From: Enterococcus raffinosus
GTDB taxonomy: Bacteria > Bacillota > Bacilli > Lactobacillales > Enterococcaceae
Length of the DNA: 32,897 nt
Reading direction: 5' to 3'
Assembly (NCBI RefSeq): GCF_001886185.1
Contig: NZ_JXLA01000041.1
Span: 1 to 32,897 of the forward strand
Shown one piece after another: positions 6,233-14,863 of the stretch (the first letter of the stretch is position 1; each line of letters starts with the position of its first letter). The position numbers and the translations under genes are program-made. The notes under the pieces are model-generated. The model did not search any database, was not told where the DNA came from, and saw nothing but the letters and a program-made list of their open reading frames with translations.

Positions 6233-8110
6233 ATGAGAGATTGGAATGAATTAAAGGAACTTCGAGATACATATCGTCAAACCGTAACAATGCGTTTGGA
6301 CGATGAAGGTCTCAATGAAAATCAGTACGAAAAGGAAATATTAGTTTGTGCCGGTACAGGATGTATTTCTTCTAAAAGTGGTGAGTTTGTTGAAGCTTTA
6401 AAAGAAGAATTGGCTAAACATGAGTTAACAGAAAAAATAAATATCGTAAAAACTGGCTGTTTTGGGTTATGCGCTCAAGGACCAATTGTCATCATTTATC
6501 CAGAGGCCGTCTTCTATCACCAAGTACAGCCAAAGCATGCAAAAAAGATTGTTTCAGATCATTTAGTTAAAGGAAAACTAGTTGAAAAACTTTTGTACCA
6601 CGATAACGAGACGAAAGAAATTATCAATAAATTGATGGATACACCTTTTTATCATAAACAAAAGCGTGTTGCCCTGCGAAATTGTGGGCGGATCAATCCT
6701 GAAAAGATCGAAGAATACATTGCTTTCGATGGCTATCAAGCCTTAGCAAAAGTAGTCAACGAGTATTCACGAGATGATGTGTTGAATACCTTAGAGACCT
6801 CAGGGTTAAGAGGACGCGGCGGCGCTGGTTTTCCTACCTTTATGAAGTGGTCATTTGCTAAAGCTAGCCAATCCGATCAAAAGTATGTTATCTGTAATGC
6901 TGATGAAGGAGATCCTGGTGCGTTTATGGATCGATCAGTTTTGGAAGGAGATCCTCATGCTGTTATCGAAGCAATGGCTATCGCAGGATATACGATTGGA
7001 GCAAACCAAGGATATATTTATGTGCGAGCAGAATACCCGATTGCTGTTAATCGATTACGAATCGCAATCAAACAAGCTCGCGAAGAAGGTGTTCTAGGAA
7101 AAAATATCTTTGGCAGTAATTTTTCCTTTGATTTAGACCTGCGTTTAGGCGCGGGAGCATTTGTTTGTGGCGAAGAAACTGCACTACTAGAAAGTATCGA
7201 AGGACATCGTGGTGAACCACGTCCTCGGCCTCCATTCCCTGCTGTAAAAGGATTGTTTGGAAAGCCGACAATCGTAAACAACGTTGAAACCTTAGCCAAC
7301 ATTCCTCAAATTATCTTGAGAGGTCCTGAATGGTTTGCTAGTTTTGGAACGGAAAAATCGAAAGGAACAAAGGTTTTCGCTTTAGGAGGAAAAATTCAAA
7401 ATACTGGCTTGGTTGAAATTCCAATGGGAACGACTTTGCGAGAAATTGTTGAAGATATTGGCGGAGGTATACCTGAAGGCAAGAAATTTAAAGCCGCTCA
7501 AACAGGTGGTCCTTCAGGTGGCTGTATCCCACAAGAGCATTACGATGTTCCGATTGATTATGAAAATTTAAAGAAAATTGGCTCAATGATGGGGTCTGGT
7601 GGTCTAATTGTTATGGACGAGGATAACTGTATGGTGGACATTGCTAAGTTCTTCCTTGAGTTCACCGTTGAAGAAAGTTGCGGAAAATGTGTACCTTGTC
7701 GTGTGGGGACGAAACGTCTTTTAGAAATTTTAGAAAAAATTACTATGGGAAAAGCAACTCTAGCAGACTTGGATCGAATGGAAGAACTTTGTCACCACAT
7801 ACAAGAAAATTCCCTTTGTGGACTTGGTCAAACCGCTCCAAATCCTGTACTTTCGACCTTCCGATATTTCAAGGATGAGTACTTGGCCCATGTTGAAGAG
7901 CGTCGATGTCCTTCTGGCGTATGTAAGAACTTGATTCAATATCGAATTTTGCCTGATAAATGTACAGGCTGTCGAGCATGTGCTAAAGGTTGTCCAGTTA
8001 GTGCGATCAGTGGTGAAGTGATACAAGTCCATGAAATCGATCAGTCGATCTGTACGAAATGTGGCTTATGTATTGATACTTGTCGCTATGATGCGATCAC
8101 GGTCATATAG
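6233..8110 (+). CDS. hydB: NAD-linked [FeFe] hydrogenase, NuoF-like flavoprotein subunit (HydB/HndC type)
   Basis: This is the NAD(H)-binding, FMN-containing subunit. Domains in order (625 residues): a thioredoxin-like [2Fe-2S] domain with C39, C44, C76 and C80; the NuoF core with the glycine-rich GRGGAGFP (194-201), CNADEGDPGAF (221-231) and CGEETALLESIEG (312-324); a [4Fe-4S] site at C483, C486, C489 and C529; and a C-terminal two-cluster ferredoxin domain (C577-C587 and C607-C617). This is the layout of Thermotoga HydB (about 626 residues), which works in electron-bifurcating trimers. The start follows CAGGAG. The stop is 12 bp from the hydA ATG, so the two are tightly coupled. Whether the complex bifurcates to ferredoxin or uses NADH only cannot be told from sequence. 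Confidence 0.93.
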   Translation: MRDWNELKELRDTYRQTVTMRLDDEGLNENQYEKEILVCAGTGCISSKSGEFVEALKEELAKHELTEKINIVKTGCFGLCAQGPIVIIYPEAVFYHQVQPKHAKKIVSDHLVKGKLVEKLLYHDNETKEIINKLMDTPFYHKQKRVALRNCGRINPEKIEEYIAFDGYQALAKVVNEYSRDDVLNTLETSGLRGRGGAGFPTFMKWSFAKASQSDQKYVICNADEGDPGAFMDRSVLEGDPHAVIEAMAIAGYTIGANQGYIYVRAEYPIAVNRLRIAIKQAREEGVLGKNIFGSNFSFDLDLRLGAGAFVCGEETALLESIEGHRGEPRPRPPFPAVKGLFGKPTIVNNVETLANIPQIILRGPEWFASFGTEKSKGTKVFALGGKIQNTGLVEIPMGTTLREIVEDIGGGIPEGKKFKAAQTGGPSGGCIPQEHYDVPIDYENLKKIGSMMGSGGLIVMDEDNCMVDIAKFFLEFTVEESCGKCVPCRVGTKRLLEILEKITMGKATLADLDRMEELCHHIQENSLCGLGQTAPNPVLSTFRYFKDEYLAHVEERRCPSGVCKNLIQYRILPDKCTGCRACAKGCPVSAISGEVIQVHEIDQSICTKCGLCIDTCRYDAITVI

Positions 8111-8122
8111 GAGGTGGAGCAA

Positions 8123-9871
8123 ATGAAAGAAGTTATGATAACAATCAACGGAAAAATTTGTACTGCTCCTGAAGGATCGACGATTCTTGAAGCAGCTCGA
8201 ATCAACAACATTGAAATCCCTACTTTGTGCTTTTTAAAAGAAATTAACGAAATTGGCGCTTGCCGTATGTGTGTTGTGGAAGTTAAAGGTGCTCGCAGTT
8301 TAGTGACTGCTTGTGTTTATCCAATTAGTGAAGGAATGGAAATCAATACCAATTCTAAGAAAGTTTTCGATTCACGCAGAGTCACACTGGAATTGATCTT
8401 ATCCACACATGAACGAAAATGCCTTTCCTGCATCCGTAGCGGAAATTGTGAGTTACAGAAACTATGTAAAGAATTTAATGTGGCAGATGAGGATTATTTC
8501 AACGGAGAAAACTGTGAATACGAATTCGATGACAGTGCGGTGCACATGGTCCGTAATAATAATAAATGTATTTTATGTCGCAGATGTGTTGCCGCTTGTT
8601 CGAAATGGCAAGCTGTCGGCGTGATTGGACCAAACGACCGCGGATTCAATACGCATATTGGCAGTGCTTATGAACAGAACTTAGATGATGTCCCATGTAT
8701 CTCTTGTGGCCAATGTATTGTTGTTTGCCCAACAGGAGCGATCCATGAAAAGGATCAAACACAGGAAGTTTGGGAAGCATTAGAAGATCCAACGAAGTAT
8801 GTGATTGTACAAACAGCCCCTTCTATTCGAGTTACTCTTGGTGAAGCTTTCAATATGCCAATCGGTACTAATGTTGAAGGAAAAATGGTTGCTGCATTAA
8901 GACAAATCGGCTTTGATAAGGTTTTTGATACGAATGTCGCTGCAGATTTTACTATTATGGAAGAAGCCAATGAATTTTTAGAACGGGTTGGAAACGATGG
9001 ACCTTTCCCAATGTTTACCTCTTGTTCGCCAGGTTGGGTTAAGTATTTAGAAGCCTATCATCCTGAATTGATTCCTAACCTGTCCACCTGCAAATCACCG
9101 CAGCAAATGTTTGGCGCATTATCGAAGACTTGGTATGCGGAAAAAGAAGGCATCGATCCAAAAGATATTTTTGTTGTCGGAATCATGCCATGTACGGCGA
9201 AGAAATTCGAAGTCACCCGTGAAGATCAAGCCGCAGCCGGATATTCTGACTGTGATGTGGCGTTGACGACTCGTGAATTAGCACGGATGATTGATAAAGC
9301 CGGGGTTCGTTTTGTGGAACTGGCAGACGAATCGTTCGATGATCCGTTCGGTGAAGCAACAGGAGCTGGCTATATCTTCGGTGCTACCGGTGGCGTTATG
9401 GAGGCAGCGTTAAGAACAGCTGCTGAAACTTTGGCTGGTCATTCACTGGAACAAGTGGAGTTCACAGAAGTTCGCGGGATGAAAGGAATCAAAGAAGCAA
9501 CCTATGAAATGAGCGGAGCAACGATCAACGTGGCGGTCGCTTCCGGCATCAGCAATGCGAAGAAATTGCTAGAACGAATCGAATCTGGCGAAAAATTCTA
9601 TCATTTTGTTGAAATCATGGGCTGTCCCGGCGGCTGTATCAACGGCGGCGGGCAACCTGTCCAACCTGCATCGGTTCGCAACTTTGTCGATTTAAAAACC
9701 AAACGGGCCGCGGCTTTGTACTCTGAAGATAAAGGCAAAGGCTTGCGGAAATCAAACGACAACCCACTTGTTCAAAAAATCTATCAGGAATTCTTAGAAA
9801 AACCTGGAAGCCTAAAAGCTCATCATATTCTCCATACAAGCTATCGTGATCGTACTAAAGTGAAGGCATAA
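8123..9871 (+). CDS. hydA: [FeFe] hydrogenase catalytic subunit (HydA/HndD type)
   Basis: This subunit reduces protons or oxidises H2 at the H-cluster. Start choice: GTG 8114 overlaps the AGGAGG site, whereas ATG 8123 lies 8 nt behind it, giving 582 residues. FeS relay: plant-type [2Fe-2S] (C36, C47, C50, C64); His-ligated [4Fe-4S] (H96, C100, C103, C109); and two ferredoxin-type clusters (C149-C159 and C192-C202). H-cluster motifs: L1 TSCSPGW (C301), L2 MPCTAKKFE (C357) and L3 GCPGGCINGGGQP (C501, C505), followed by the small-subunit-like tail. L1 has Ser where many monomeric enzymes have a second Cys. The length matches HndD (about 585); the extra C-terminal [2Fe-2S] domain of Thermotoga HydA is absent. 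Maturases HydE, HydF and HydG are needed but not in the window. No signal peptide; cytoplasmic. Confidence 0.95.
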   Translation: MKEVMITINGKICTAPEGSTILEAARINNIEIPTLCFLKEINEIGACRMCVVEVKGARSLVTACVYPISEGMEINTNSKKVFDSRRVTLELILSTHERKCLSCIRSGNCELQKLCKEFNVADEDYFNGENCEYEFDDSAVHMVRNNNKCILCRRCVAACSKWQAVGVIGPNDRGFNTHIGSAYEQNLDDVPCISCGQCIVVCPTGAIHEKDQTQEVWEALEDPTKYVIVQTAPSIRVTLGEAFNMPIGTNVEGKMVAALRQIGFDKVFDTNVAADFTIMEEANEFLERVGNDGPFPMFTSCSPGWVKYLEAYHPELIPNLSTCKSPQQMFGALSKTWYAEKEGIDPKDIFVVGIMPCTAKKFEVTREDQAAAGYSDCDVALTTRELARMIDKAGVRFVELADESFDDPFGEATGAGYIFGATGGVMEAALRTAAETLAGHSLEQVEFTEVRGMKGIKEATYEMSGATINVAVASGISNAKKLLERIESGEKFYHFVEIMGCPGGCINGGGQPVQPASVRNFVDLKTKRAAALYSEDKGKGLRKSNDNPLVQKIYQEFLEKPGSLKAHHILHTSYRDRTKVKA

Positions 9872-9914
9872 AAATAGGACCCTAATCGTGAAATTCGATT
9901 AGGGTCCTATTTTT
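9870..9914. terminator. Bidirectional terminator shared by hydA and the ECF-like gene
   Basis: AAAAATAGGACCCTAATCG and its exact complement form a 19-bp stem with a 7-nt loop. The A-run on one side and T-run on the other make it work both ways. It begins in the hydA stop codon and ends 10 bp before the stop of the convergent gene. Confidence 0.9.
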
Positions 9915-9924
9915 ATGCTAACTG

Positions 9925-10467
9925 CTATGCTCTTTGACGATTTAATGCTTTTGACAATACAGGTACAACTAAAATTGATAGCCCTCCACCAATTAAGGCA
10001 GTAATTAACTGCGGAAATGAGAAGGCCCCTGAAACCATAGCTGCTTTGGGAGCAGGCATTTTAAGTAACACTGGAACGACGAACTGTACAATTGATAAGT
10101 ATAAGACACCAAATTTTGCCACAGCTCCGATGATGGTCGCTACCACAAAATTGGCGACACTTTGTCTTTTGTTGAAGCCCGCAATGAAATGCCAGAGGGT
10201 TACTAATACAGCATTTCCAATCGCAACACAAAAAACAATTTGTGGGAATGCCGGTCCAATACCAAAGATAAAAGCAAAGAGCGGTGATAATAAAGCGATA
10301 GTAATGCCACTGGCCAAGCCTCCAGTAGTAACAGCCACAATCAAGATCAAATTGACCAATGAGCCTGTCACTAAGGTATTTCCTAACCCAGAAGTCACCG
10401 CTTGAACGACGATCAATAATGCTAATAATACCCCTGTTTGAGCAACCCATAATGCTTTTCGATTCAT
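9925..10467 (-). CDS. ECF transporter S-component-like membrane protein
   Basis: The 180-residue protein is almost entirely hydrophobic, with five or six helices. It starts MNRKALWVAQTGVLLALLIV, which resembles the N-terminus of vitamin-type S components of energy-coupling-factor transporters (for example the LWVAQTG-ALL pattern in helix 1). Such proteins capture a substrate and dock with a shared EcfT/EcfA1/EcfA2 module encoded elsewhere. The substrate is not evident. The gene is convergent with the hydrogenase operon and shares its terminator; a functional link is only a suggestion. The ribosome site is weak, and the leader holds an imperfect hairpin at 10474-10511. A solitary membrane protein of another small family cannot be excluded. 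Confidence 0.65.
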   Translation of the reverse strand: MNRKALWVAQTGVLLALLIVVQAVTSGLGNTLVTGSLVNLILIVAVTTGGLASGITIALLSPLFAFIFGIGPAFPQIVFCVAIGNAVLVTLWHFIAGFNKRQSVANFVVATIIGAVAKFGVLYLSIVQFVVPVLLKMPAPKAAMVSGAFSFPQLITALIGGGLSILVVPVLSKALNRQRA

Positions 10468-10473
10468 ACTTTC

Positions 10474-10511
10474 GGAAAAGACTATTTGCAGAGTTTCACA
10501 AATAGCTTTCC
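10474..10511 (-). promoter_or_regulatory. Leader hairpin upstream of the ECF-like gene
   Basis: GGAAAAGACTATTTG and CAAATAGCTTTCC pair with small bulges around a 10-nt loop, ending 7 nt before the start codon. It includes TTTCACAA, a perfect half of a Rex site. It could limit ribosome access or be an operator; no known riboswitch was recognised. Confidence 0.3.
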
Positions 10512-10694
10512 TTCACTTCCCTTCTCATTTCGATTTGAATGACGATCATTTGAAGATGAGTAAACCATGAATAATTACTAGTTATTTCCTAATATAATAA
10601 TTGTACCAGATTTAGGTATCTAAAAGAAAACCAAATTAAGCAGTCTTTTATTATTAATTTGCATGGAGTAAACTTGCTTCAAAAGTACAAAAAA

Positions 10695-10724
10695 GAATGA
10701 ACAGCTTTATTCAGCTATTCATTC
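10695..10724 (-). terminator. Terminator of the amino-sugar-acid operon
   Basis: GAATGAACAGCT and AGCTATTCATTC form a 12-bp stem with one mismatch and a 6-nt loop. Leftward it is followed by a T-run. It lies 35 bp beyond the kdgK stop. Confidence 0.75.
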
Positions 10725-10759
10725 CTTCGTTTCTATATGATTTTAAATAGTTAGATGAA

Positions 10760-11755
10760 TCAGCGTATCAAATCAATCCCCGGATTTTCCAAAACGGTAA
10801 AAACCTGTTCTTTCGTTGTCAACGGCACATCCCCATGGATCGTGTGAGCCAGTACCGCATTCATCGCAGCAAATTCAACTGTTTCTTGTAAACGCCATCT
10901 CTCCACATACCCCGTTAAAATTGCTGCAGCATAGGCATCACCAGCACCAATTCGATCTAAGATTGTTAATTCACGCTTTGGACTAACCGCATATTCTTCA
11001 CGACTATAAAGAAACCCCTCTTGCTGTTTTTGTTTGTTTTCTGAGAATCTTCTAGTACCCGCAAACCACTCAATCTGATACTTATCCATGAATTGTATAA
11101 TCAACTCATCTTCCGTGCCTATCATCTCTAACTGAAGTAAATCAGTCAAATCTCGCACACTCCCAAAAACAATATCACAATACGGCAGGATTTTTTCGTA
11201 CTGTTCCCTCATAAAGGCAATTTTATCAGGCTCAGTGTTCAGACTCGGGCGGAAATTAAAATCGAAACAAACTTTTTTTCCAGCCTCAGCCGTTTTTTTC
11301 GCTAAAGTGTGCGCAGCATCACGTGTATCATCCGTCAAGCTTAATGAAATCCCGCAAATTTGGACCAGATCACTCTCCGCAATAACTTTCTCGAAATCAT
11401 AGGCCTCATGATTGCTGACACCAAATGAACTATGGTGACGATTTTGATACGTCACTTGTGTTGGACGTGCGCCATACCCATTTTCGGCAAAATAGCTGCC
11501 AATATGATGATGAGCGAACCTTAATAAATCCGTCTTGATTCCGTATTTTGCTATTGCTGCTTTAGCCACCTGTCCCAGCCGATTATCTGGCAATACCGTC
11601 ACCAACGAAGTCTCATAACCAAACTGAGCCAGATTCGCCATGATGTTGACACCGGTACCCGTGTAATCCATCCGTAAATCATTTGTTTGATCCAATAATA
11701 GGTATTCTGGCGGTGATAGCCGTAGCATTACTTCGCCAAAAGCAGCAAATCTCAT
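10760..11755 (-). CDS. kdgK: 2-dehydro-3-deoxygluconokinase (PfkB family sugar kinase)
   Basis: Predicted to phosphorylate 2-keto-3-deoxygluconate (KDG) to KDGP with ATP. The 331-residue protein starts MRFAAFGEVMLRLSPP, the usual beginning of KdgK-type PfkB kinases. It has the substrate/lid region TGTGVNIMANLAQFG (N-terminal PfkB signature) and the C-terminal signature DRIGAGDAYAAAIL, whose GAGD contains the catalytic Asp and anion hole. It is the last gene of the operon, 156 bp behind the aldolase, with its own good ribosome site (AGAGGGGAGTCAGCT). Making KDGP beside a KDGP aldolase supports the assignment. Substrate specificity within PfkB kinases is not certain from sequence. Confidence 0.85.
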   Translation of the reverse strand: MRFAAFGEVMLRLSPPEYLLLDQTNDLRMDYTGTGVNIMANLAQFGYETSLVTVLPDNRLGQVAKAAIAKYGIKTDLLRFAHHHIGSYFAENGYGARPTQVTYQNRHHSSFGVSNHEAYDFEKVIAESDLVQICGISLSLTDDTRDAAHTLAKKTAEAGKKVCFDFNFRPSLNTEPDKIAFMREQYEKILPYCDIVFGSVRDLTDLLQLEMIGTEDELIIQFMDKYQIEWFAGTRRFSENKQKQQEGFLYSREEYAVSPKRELTILDRIGAGDAYAAAILTGYVERWRLQETVEFAAMNAVLAHTIHGDVPLTTKEQVFTVLENPGIDLIR

Positions 11756-11911
11756 AGCTGACTCCCCTCTTCTTATTCATCAGTAGATTTTCATTAAAAA
11801 AATGAATTCTTTTCACTTGCCATATATCACTCGATTTGATTTCTTAAAATTAGCAGCAGTTTTTTATAGGTATATTTCTTCTGCTACATCAACTGTAAAA
11901 AGTGAACGAAC

Positions 11912-12652
11912 TTATTTCAACACTTTTTTACAGATTTCAAGCAATTTTTTAACGTCTTCAGGACGTGTATCGCCGGTTTCAGCATCAATAATCGAACTGT
12001 ATACATGAGGGATGATTTTCTTCACGCCGGCATCTACTGCGATTTGAATGATTTCTTCAAAGTTGTCCAAATCAATCCCGCCAGTAGGTTCTAAGTAAAA
12101 ATTATACTTGGCACAAGCCTCCGCCACTGCTTTAAATTCTTCCTTATGAGCAAGGCCTTTCATTGGGAAATACTTAATGGAGCTTCCACCCATATCCTGC
12201 AATAATTTGATTGCTGTTTCGATTGGGACAATTCCTTCTGCTCCCTGCGAACTCAACGGTCCTGTCGCGATATTTACGTAGCCGATTTTTCCTGTTGGTG
12301 AAACTAAGCCATTGATAACTGTTTCAGATTGGTCTAACAACGCTCTTGATGTACCAACACCCGTAAAGACTTGGTTTACATGCTGAGGCTGTAATTCTCC
12401 AGATATACGTGAAACCATTTGACTCTGATTTGGATCACCCGCTCCTAAGCCAACAGATAACGCATTGTTCGTCGCCTTTTGATAATTTTTCATATCTATA
12501 ATTGCAGCTTCATCACTCTCATAATTTTTCGATAATACACCTAAGATAACATGTCCTTCAGCTGCTTCATAGCAGTCCTTGGCATTTTCCACTGAATTAG
12601 CCAAAACGTTCAAACAAATTCGATCTTCTAAATAATTTGGTTGTAGTGACAT
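11912..12652 (-). CDS. dgaF: KDGP aldolase, DgaF type
   Basis: The 246-residue protein belongs to the DgaF family, which cleaves 2-keto-3-deoxy-6-phosphogluconate into pyruvate and glyceraldehyde-3-phosphate. Visible features are the start YLEDRICLNVLANS, the segment GVLSKNY, MVSRISGELQPQHVNQVFTG and a TIM-barrel end with GGSSIKYFPMKGL (candidate Schiff-base Lys) and EPTGGIDLDNF. This family is distinct from Eda-type KDPG aldolase. In Salmonella, DgaF follows DgaE in D-glucosaminate catabolism, and the same pair is kept here, 12 bp apart and in the same order. The start is supported by AAAAGGAGAAGAAA. Confidence 0.88.
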   Translation of the reverse strand: MSLQPNYLEDRICLNVLANSVENAKDCYEAAEGHVILGVLSKNYESDEAAIIDMKNYQKATNNALSVGLGAGDPNQSQMVSRISGELQPQHVNQVFTGVGTSRALLDQSETVINGLVSPTGKIGYVNIATGPLSSQGAEGIVPIETAIKLLQDMGGSSIKYFPMKGLAHKEEFKAVAEACAKYNFYLEPTGGIDLDNFEEIIQIAVDAGVKKIIPHVYSSIIDAETGDTRPEDVKKLLEICKKVLK

Positions 12653-12664
12653 TTTCTTCTCCTT

Positions 12665-13759
12665 TTAATTCATGATCTCACGTAAACGTGCTGCGATCAA
12701 AGCCATTTCTTTTGCATCCACAGAACGGATATCAAATTCGATAACGCCATTATTGGCTTGATATTCTCTCGTATAAACAGCCGGCGATTCTTTTTTTAAC
12801 TCGGCAATGACTTCTTTTGCTGTATGATTGCCTGAAACATGAACGTTTGCGCGGTAAATATCACGACCGGCACCATCTTGAACAACCTTAGCTGTTAAGC
12901 CGTCGATTTGATTGACTGATTCAATGAATGGTGCCAATCTTTTTTTCATCGAATCCCCTGATTCACTTCCGTTGTTTAAATAGTCCTCTATTGCCTGAGT
13001 AAAACCGAGAATATTGTCTTTACCGATCTTCATCGCTCTGCCGATTCCTTTGCCCTGTAAACGCACCCATTCGATTTTATTCTTTTTACCGATCACCAAA
13101 CCAGCACTTGGTCCTTCGATCGCCTTTGCCCCAGAATAAATCACTAAATCAGCACCCGCCTTGTAATAGAAGGATAAATCTTCTTCCGCAGCGGCATCCA
13201 CGATTAGAGGCAATTGATTTCTGTTCGCAACAGCCGCCGCTTCTTCTACAGTGAGCATACTTTTTTGAACCGTATGATGGCTTTTAACATATAAAATTGC
13301 TGCTGTATTTTCAGTGATCATCATTTCTAGATGCTCTGCTGAGCACATATTAGCATAGCCAGCCTCTACGACTTTCCCACCGCCTTGTTCCACCATTACT
13401 TCGACAGGAGTTCCATAGTCGACATTATGGCCTTTCGGTAAAATGATCTCTCGTTGTTTGATACGATCAGTATAGGGATGATAAGCATGATAGAAATCTC
13501 CTTTACCAATGACCGCGGCAACACTTTGTGCAATTCCTGCTGAAGCAGAGGAAACGATCTGTGCATCATCTACCTTTAAAAGCTGCGCAATATATGCCCC
13601 GGTTTTTTCACTTAAATCAGCCATTTCAAAAAAATGTTCGCCACCAAAACGCTGCGCTGCCAATACCGATTCTGATACTTTTGATACACCTAAAATTGTC
13701 ATCCGACCAGAAGCATTAATCACTTCTTTTAACCCTAGCTTTTCAAAATTAATTGTCAT
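12665..13759 (-). CDS. dgaE: DgaE-type PLP-dependent ammonia lyase (D-glucosaminate-6-phosphate type)
   Basis: A fold-type I PLP enzyme of the SelA-like family. DgaE turns D-glucosaminate-6-phosphate into KDGP and ammonia. Landmarks over 364 residues: EVINASGRMTILG near the start, QIVSSASAGIAQSV (phosphate-cup region, about 68-80), DAAAEEDL with D188 as the likely pyridine-N partner, and SGAK with K212 as the PLP-binding lysine. ATG 13759 is preferred over the upstream in-frame ATG 13774, because GGAGGTC sits 8 nt before 13759 and overlaps the longer version. The start lies inside the last codons of the amidohydrolase gene (11-bp overlap), implying translational coupling. The immediate substrate may differ from that of Salmonella, given the amidohydrolase and MupG-like neighbours. 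Confidence 0.88.
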   Translation of the reverse strand: MTINFEKLGLKEVINASGRMTILGVSKVSESVLAAQRFGGEHFFEMADLSEKTGAYIAQLLKVDDAQIVSSASAGIAQSVAAVIGKGDFYHAYHPYTDRIKQREIILPKGHNVDYGTPVEVMVEQGGGKVVEAGYANMCSAEHLEMMITENTAAILYVKSHHTVQKSMLTVEEAAAVANRNQLPLIVDAAAEEDLSFYYKAGADLVIYSGAKAIEGPSAGLVIGKKNKIEWVRLQGKGIGRAMKIGKDNILGFTQAIEDYLNNGSESGDSMKKRLAPFIESVNQIDGLTAKVVQDGAGRDIYRANVHVSGNHTAKEVIAELKKESPAVYTREYQANNGVIEFDIRSVDAKEMALIAARLREIMN

Positions 13760-14855
13760 ATACTTGACCTCCAATGATGGTTTTCACAGGGATGATTTCC
13801 TGCTTTACTGTACAAGTATTCCCATTAGAATCTGTCACTTCTTTTTCAGAGTCCTTAAGGGTGAATATTGTAATATCCGCATCAAAACCAACAGCCAGTT
13901 TACCTTTTCCTTTTAAATAGAAATTTTTTGCTGGTGCTTCTGTGACCTGTTTGATGATTTCTTCCCAAGAATACCCTACTATGAAGAGCTTTTCCATCGT
14001 TGTTGCTAAATCATAGACTGGTCCATTTTGACGATTTCGGACATAAATATCTGAACTGATGGAGGAACTGATCATTCCTTCATTCAATGCCTGTTTTGCC
14101 ACTTCAAAATTGAAACTATCCGTACCATGTCCAATGTCAAAAACAATTCCTTTTTTATATCCTTCCCATACAAAATCCTTTATTTTATGAGTTGTTCTAT
14201 CTAATATTCCATTTTCCTTACCATTAAAACAGTGCGTCAATACATCACCTGAATCCATCAAATCCATTATTTCTGACAATTCAGGAGGAGCGGAGCCAAC
14301 ATGAACCATCAAGGGCAGTCCACCATATTCACTTTGAAATTCTTTAGCTAAACGTAAGGGTTCGATCCCACTTGAACCAATCACTGTTTTGCTCATCCGA
14401 GCTTTCAAACCTACGATAAACTCTGGATATTTTTCAATTGCATCTCTAACAGCATTATGTTGGACTTTAGTTAGATCAGCTAATTCATCTTGCTCGACAA
14501 TCCCCCATTTAGAAATGTTCAGTAGCGCATACACATTAGTTTTCGCCTTTTTTACTAGTTCACAAAAATTGCCGATGTTTTCTGCTCCAGTTGTTCCCGC
14601 ATCGATGACAGTCGTTACGCCTCTATTTACTCCGACCTCATCAGGGTAATCATAGTACAACGTCATTTTTTCATAGCAATGGACATGATCATCGATCCAG
14701 CCTGGTGAAAGGTACTGATCATCCGTTAAAGCAAGTTCATTTTGACTTTTATTTGTGATTTTATCAGCTATTTCTACTATTTTTTCATCAGAAATCCCTA
14801 AATCAAATTTCTGTCCGTCAATTGTTTTGGCATTCCGCACAACTAAATCCAACAT
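13749..14855 (-). CDS. Metal-dependent amidohydrolase/deacetylase
   Basis: The 368-residue enzyme of the amidohydrolase superfamily has a small beta domain, then a TIM barrel opening with HVH (H57, H59) in SPGWIDDHVHCYEKM. Further metal or catalytic positions lie in VGLKARMSK, LMVHVGSAPPE, VLTHCFNG and IGHGTDSF. The C-terminal end returns to the beta domain (LKGKGKLAVGFDADITIF), as in dihydroorotase-like and deacetylase members. ATG 14855 is chosen because GTAGGA precedes it by about 7 nt, whereas the longer version starts inside the upstream gene. Placed between the MupG-like gene and dgaE, it most likely removes the N-acetyl group, giving DgaE a free amine (inference). Other amide or lactone hydrolysis is possible. 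Confidence 0.82.
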   Translation of the reverse strand: MLDLVVRNAKTIDGQKFDLGISDEKIVEIADKITNKSQNELALTDDQYLSPGWIDDHVHCYEKMTLYYDYPDEVGVNRGVTTVIDAGTTGAENIGNFCELVKKAKTNVYALLNISKWGIVEQDELADLTKVQHNAVRDAIEKYPEFIVGLKARMSKTVIGSSGIEPLRLAKEFQSEYGGLPLMVHVGSAPPELSEIMDLMDSGDVLTHCFNGKENGILDRTTHKIKDFVWEGYKKGIVFDIGHGTDSFNFEVAKQALNEGMISSSISSDIYVRNRQNGPVYDLATTMEKLFIVGYSWEEIIKQVTEAPAKNFYLKGKGKLAVGFDADITIFTLKDSEKEVTDSNGNTCTVKQEIIPVKTIIGGQVYDN

Positions 14856-14863
14856 TTTCGTTC

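Noticed and set aside
8114-8122. GTG 8114 as hydA start
   Set aside because: It overlaps the AGGAGG ribosome site; ATG 8123 has ideal spacing.
10046-10450. ORFs of 119 (+) and 129 (-) codons over the ECF-like gene
   Set aside because: Both are frame shadows of the hydrophobic gene on the minus strand, without ribosome sites.
13760-13774. ATG 13774 as dgaE start
   Set aside because: GGAGGTC needed for initiation lies inside this longer frame, 8 nt before ATG 13759.
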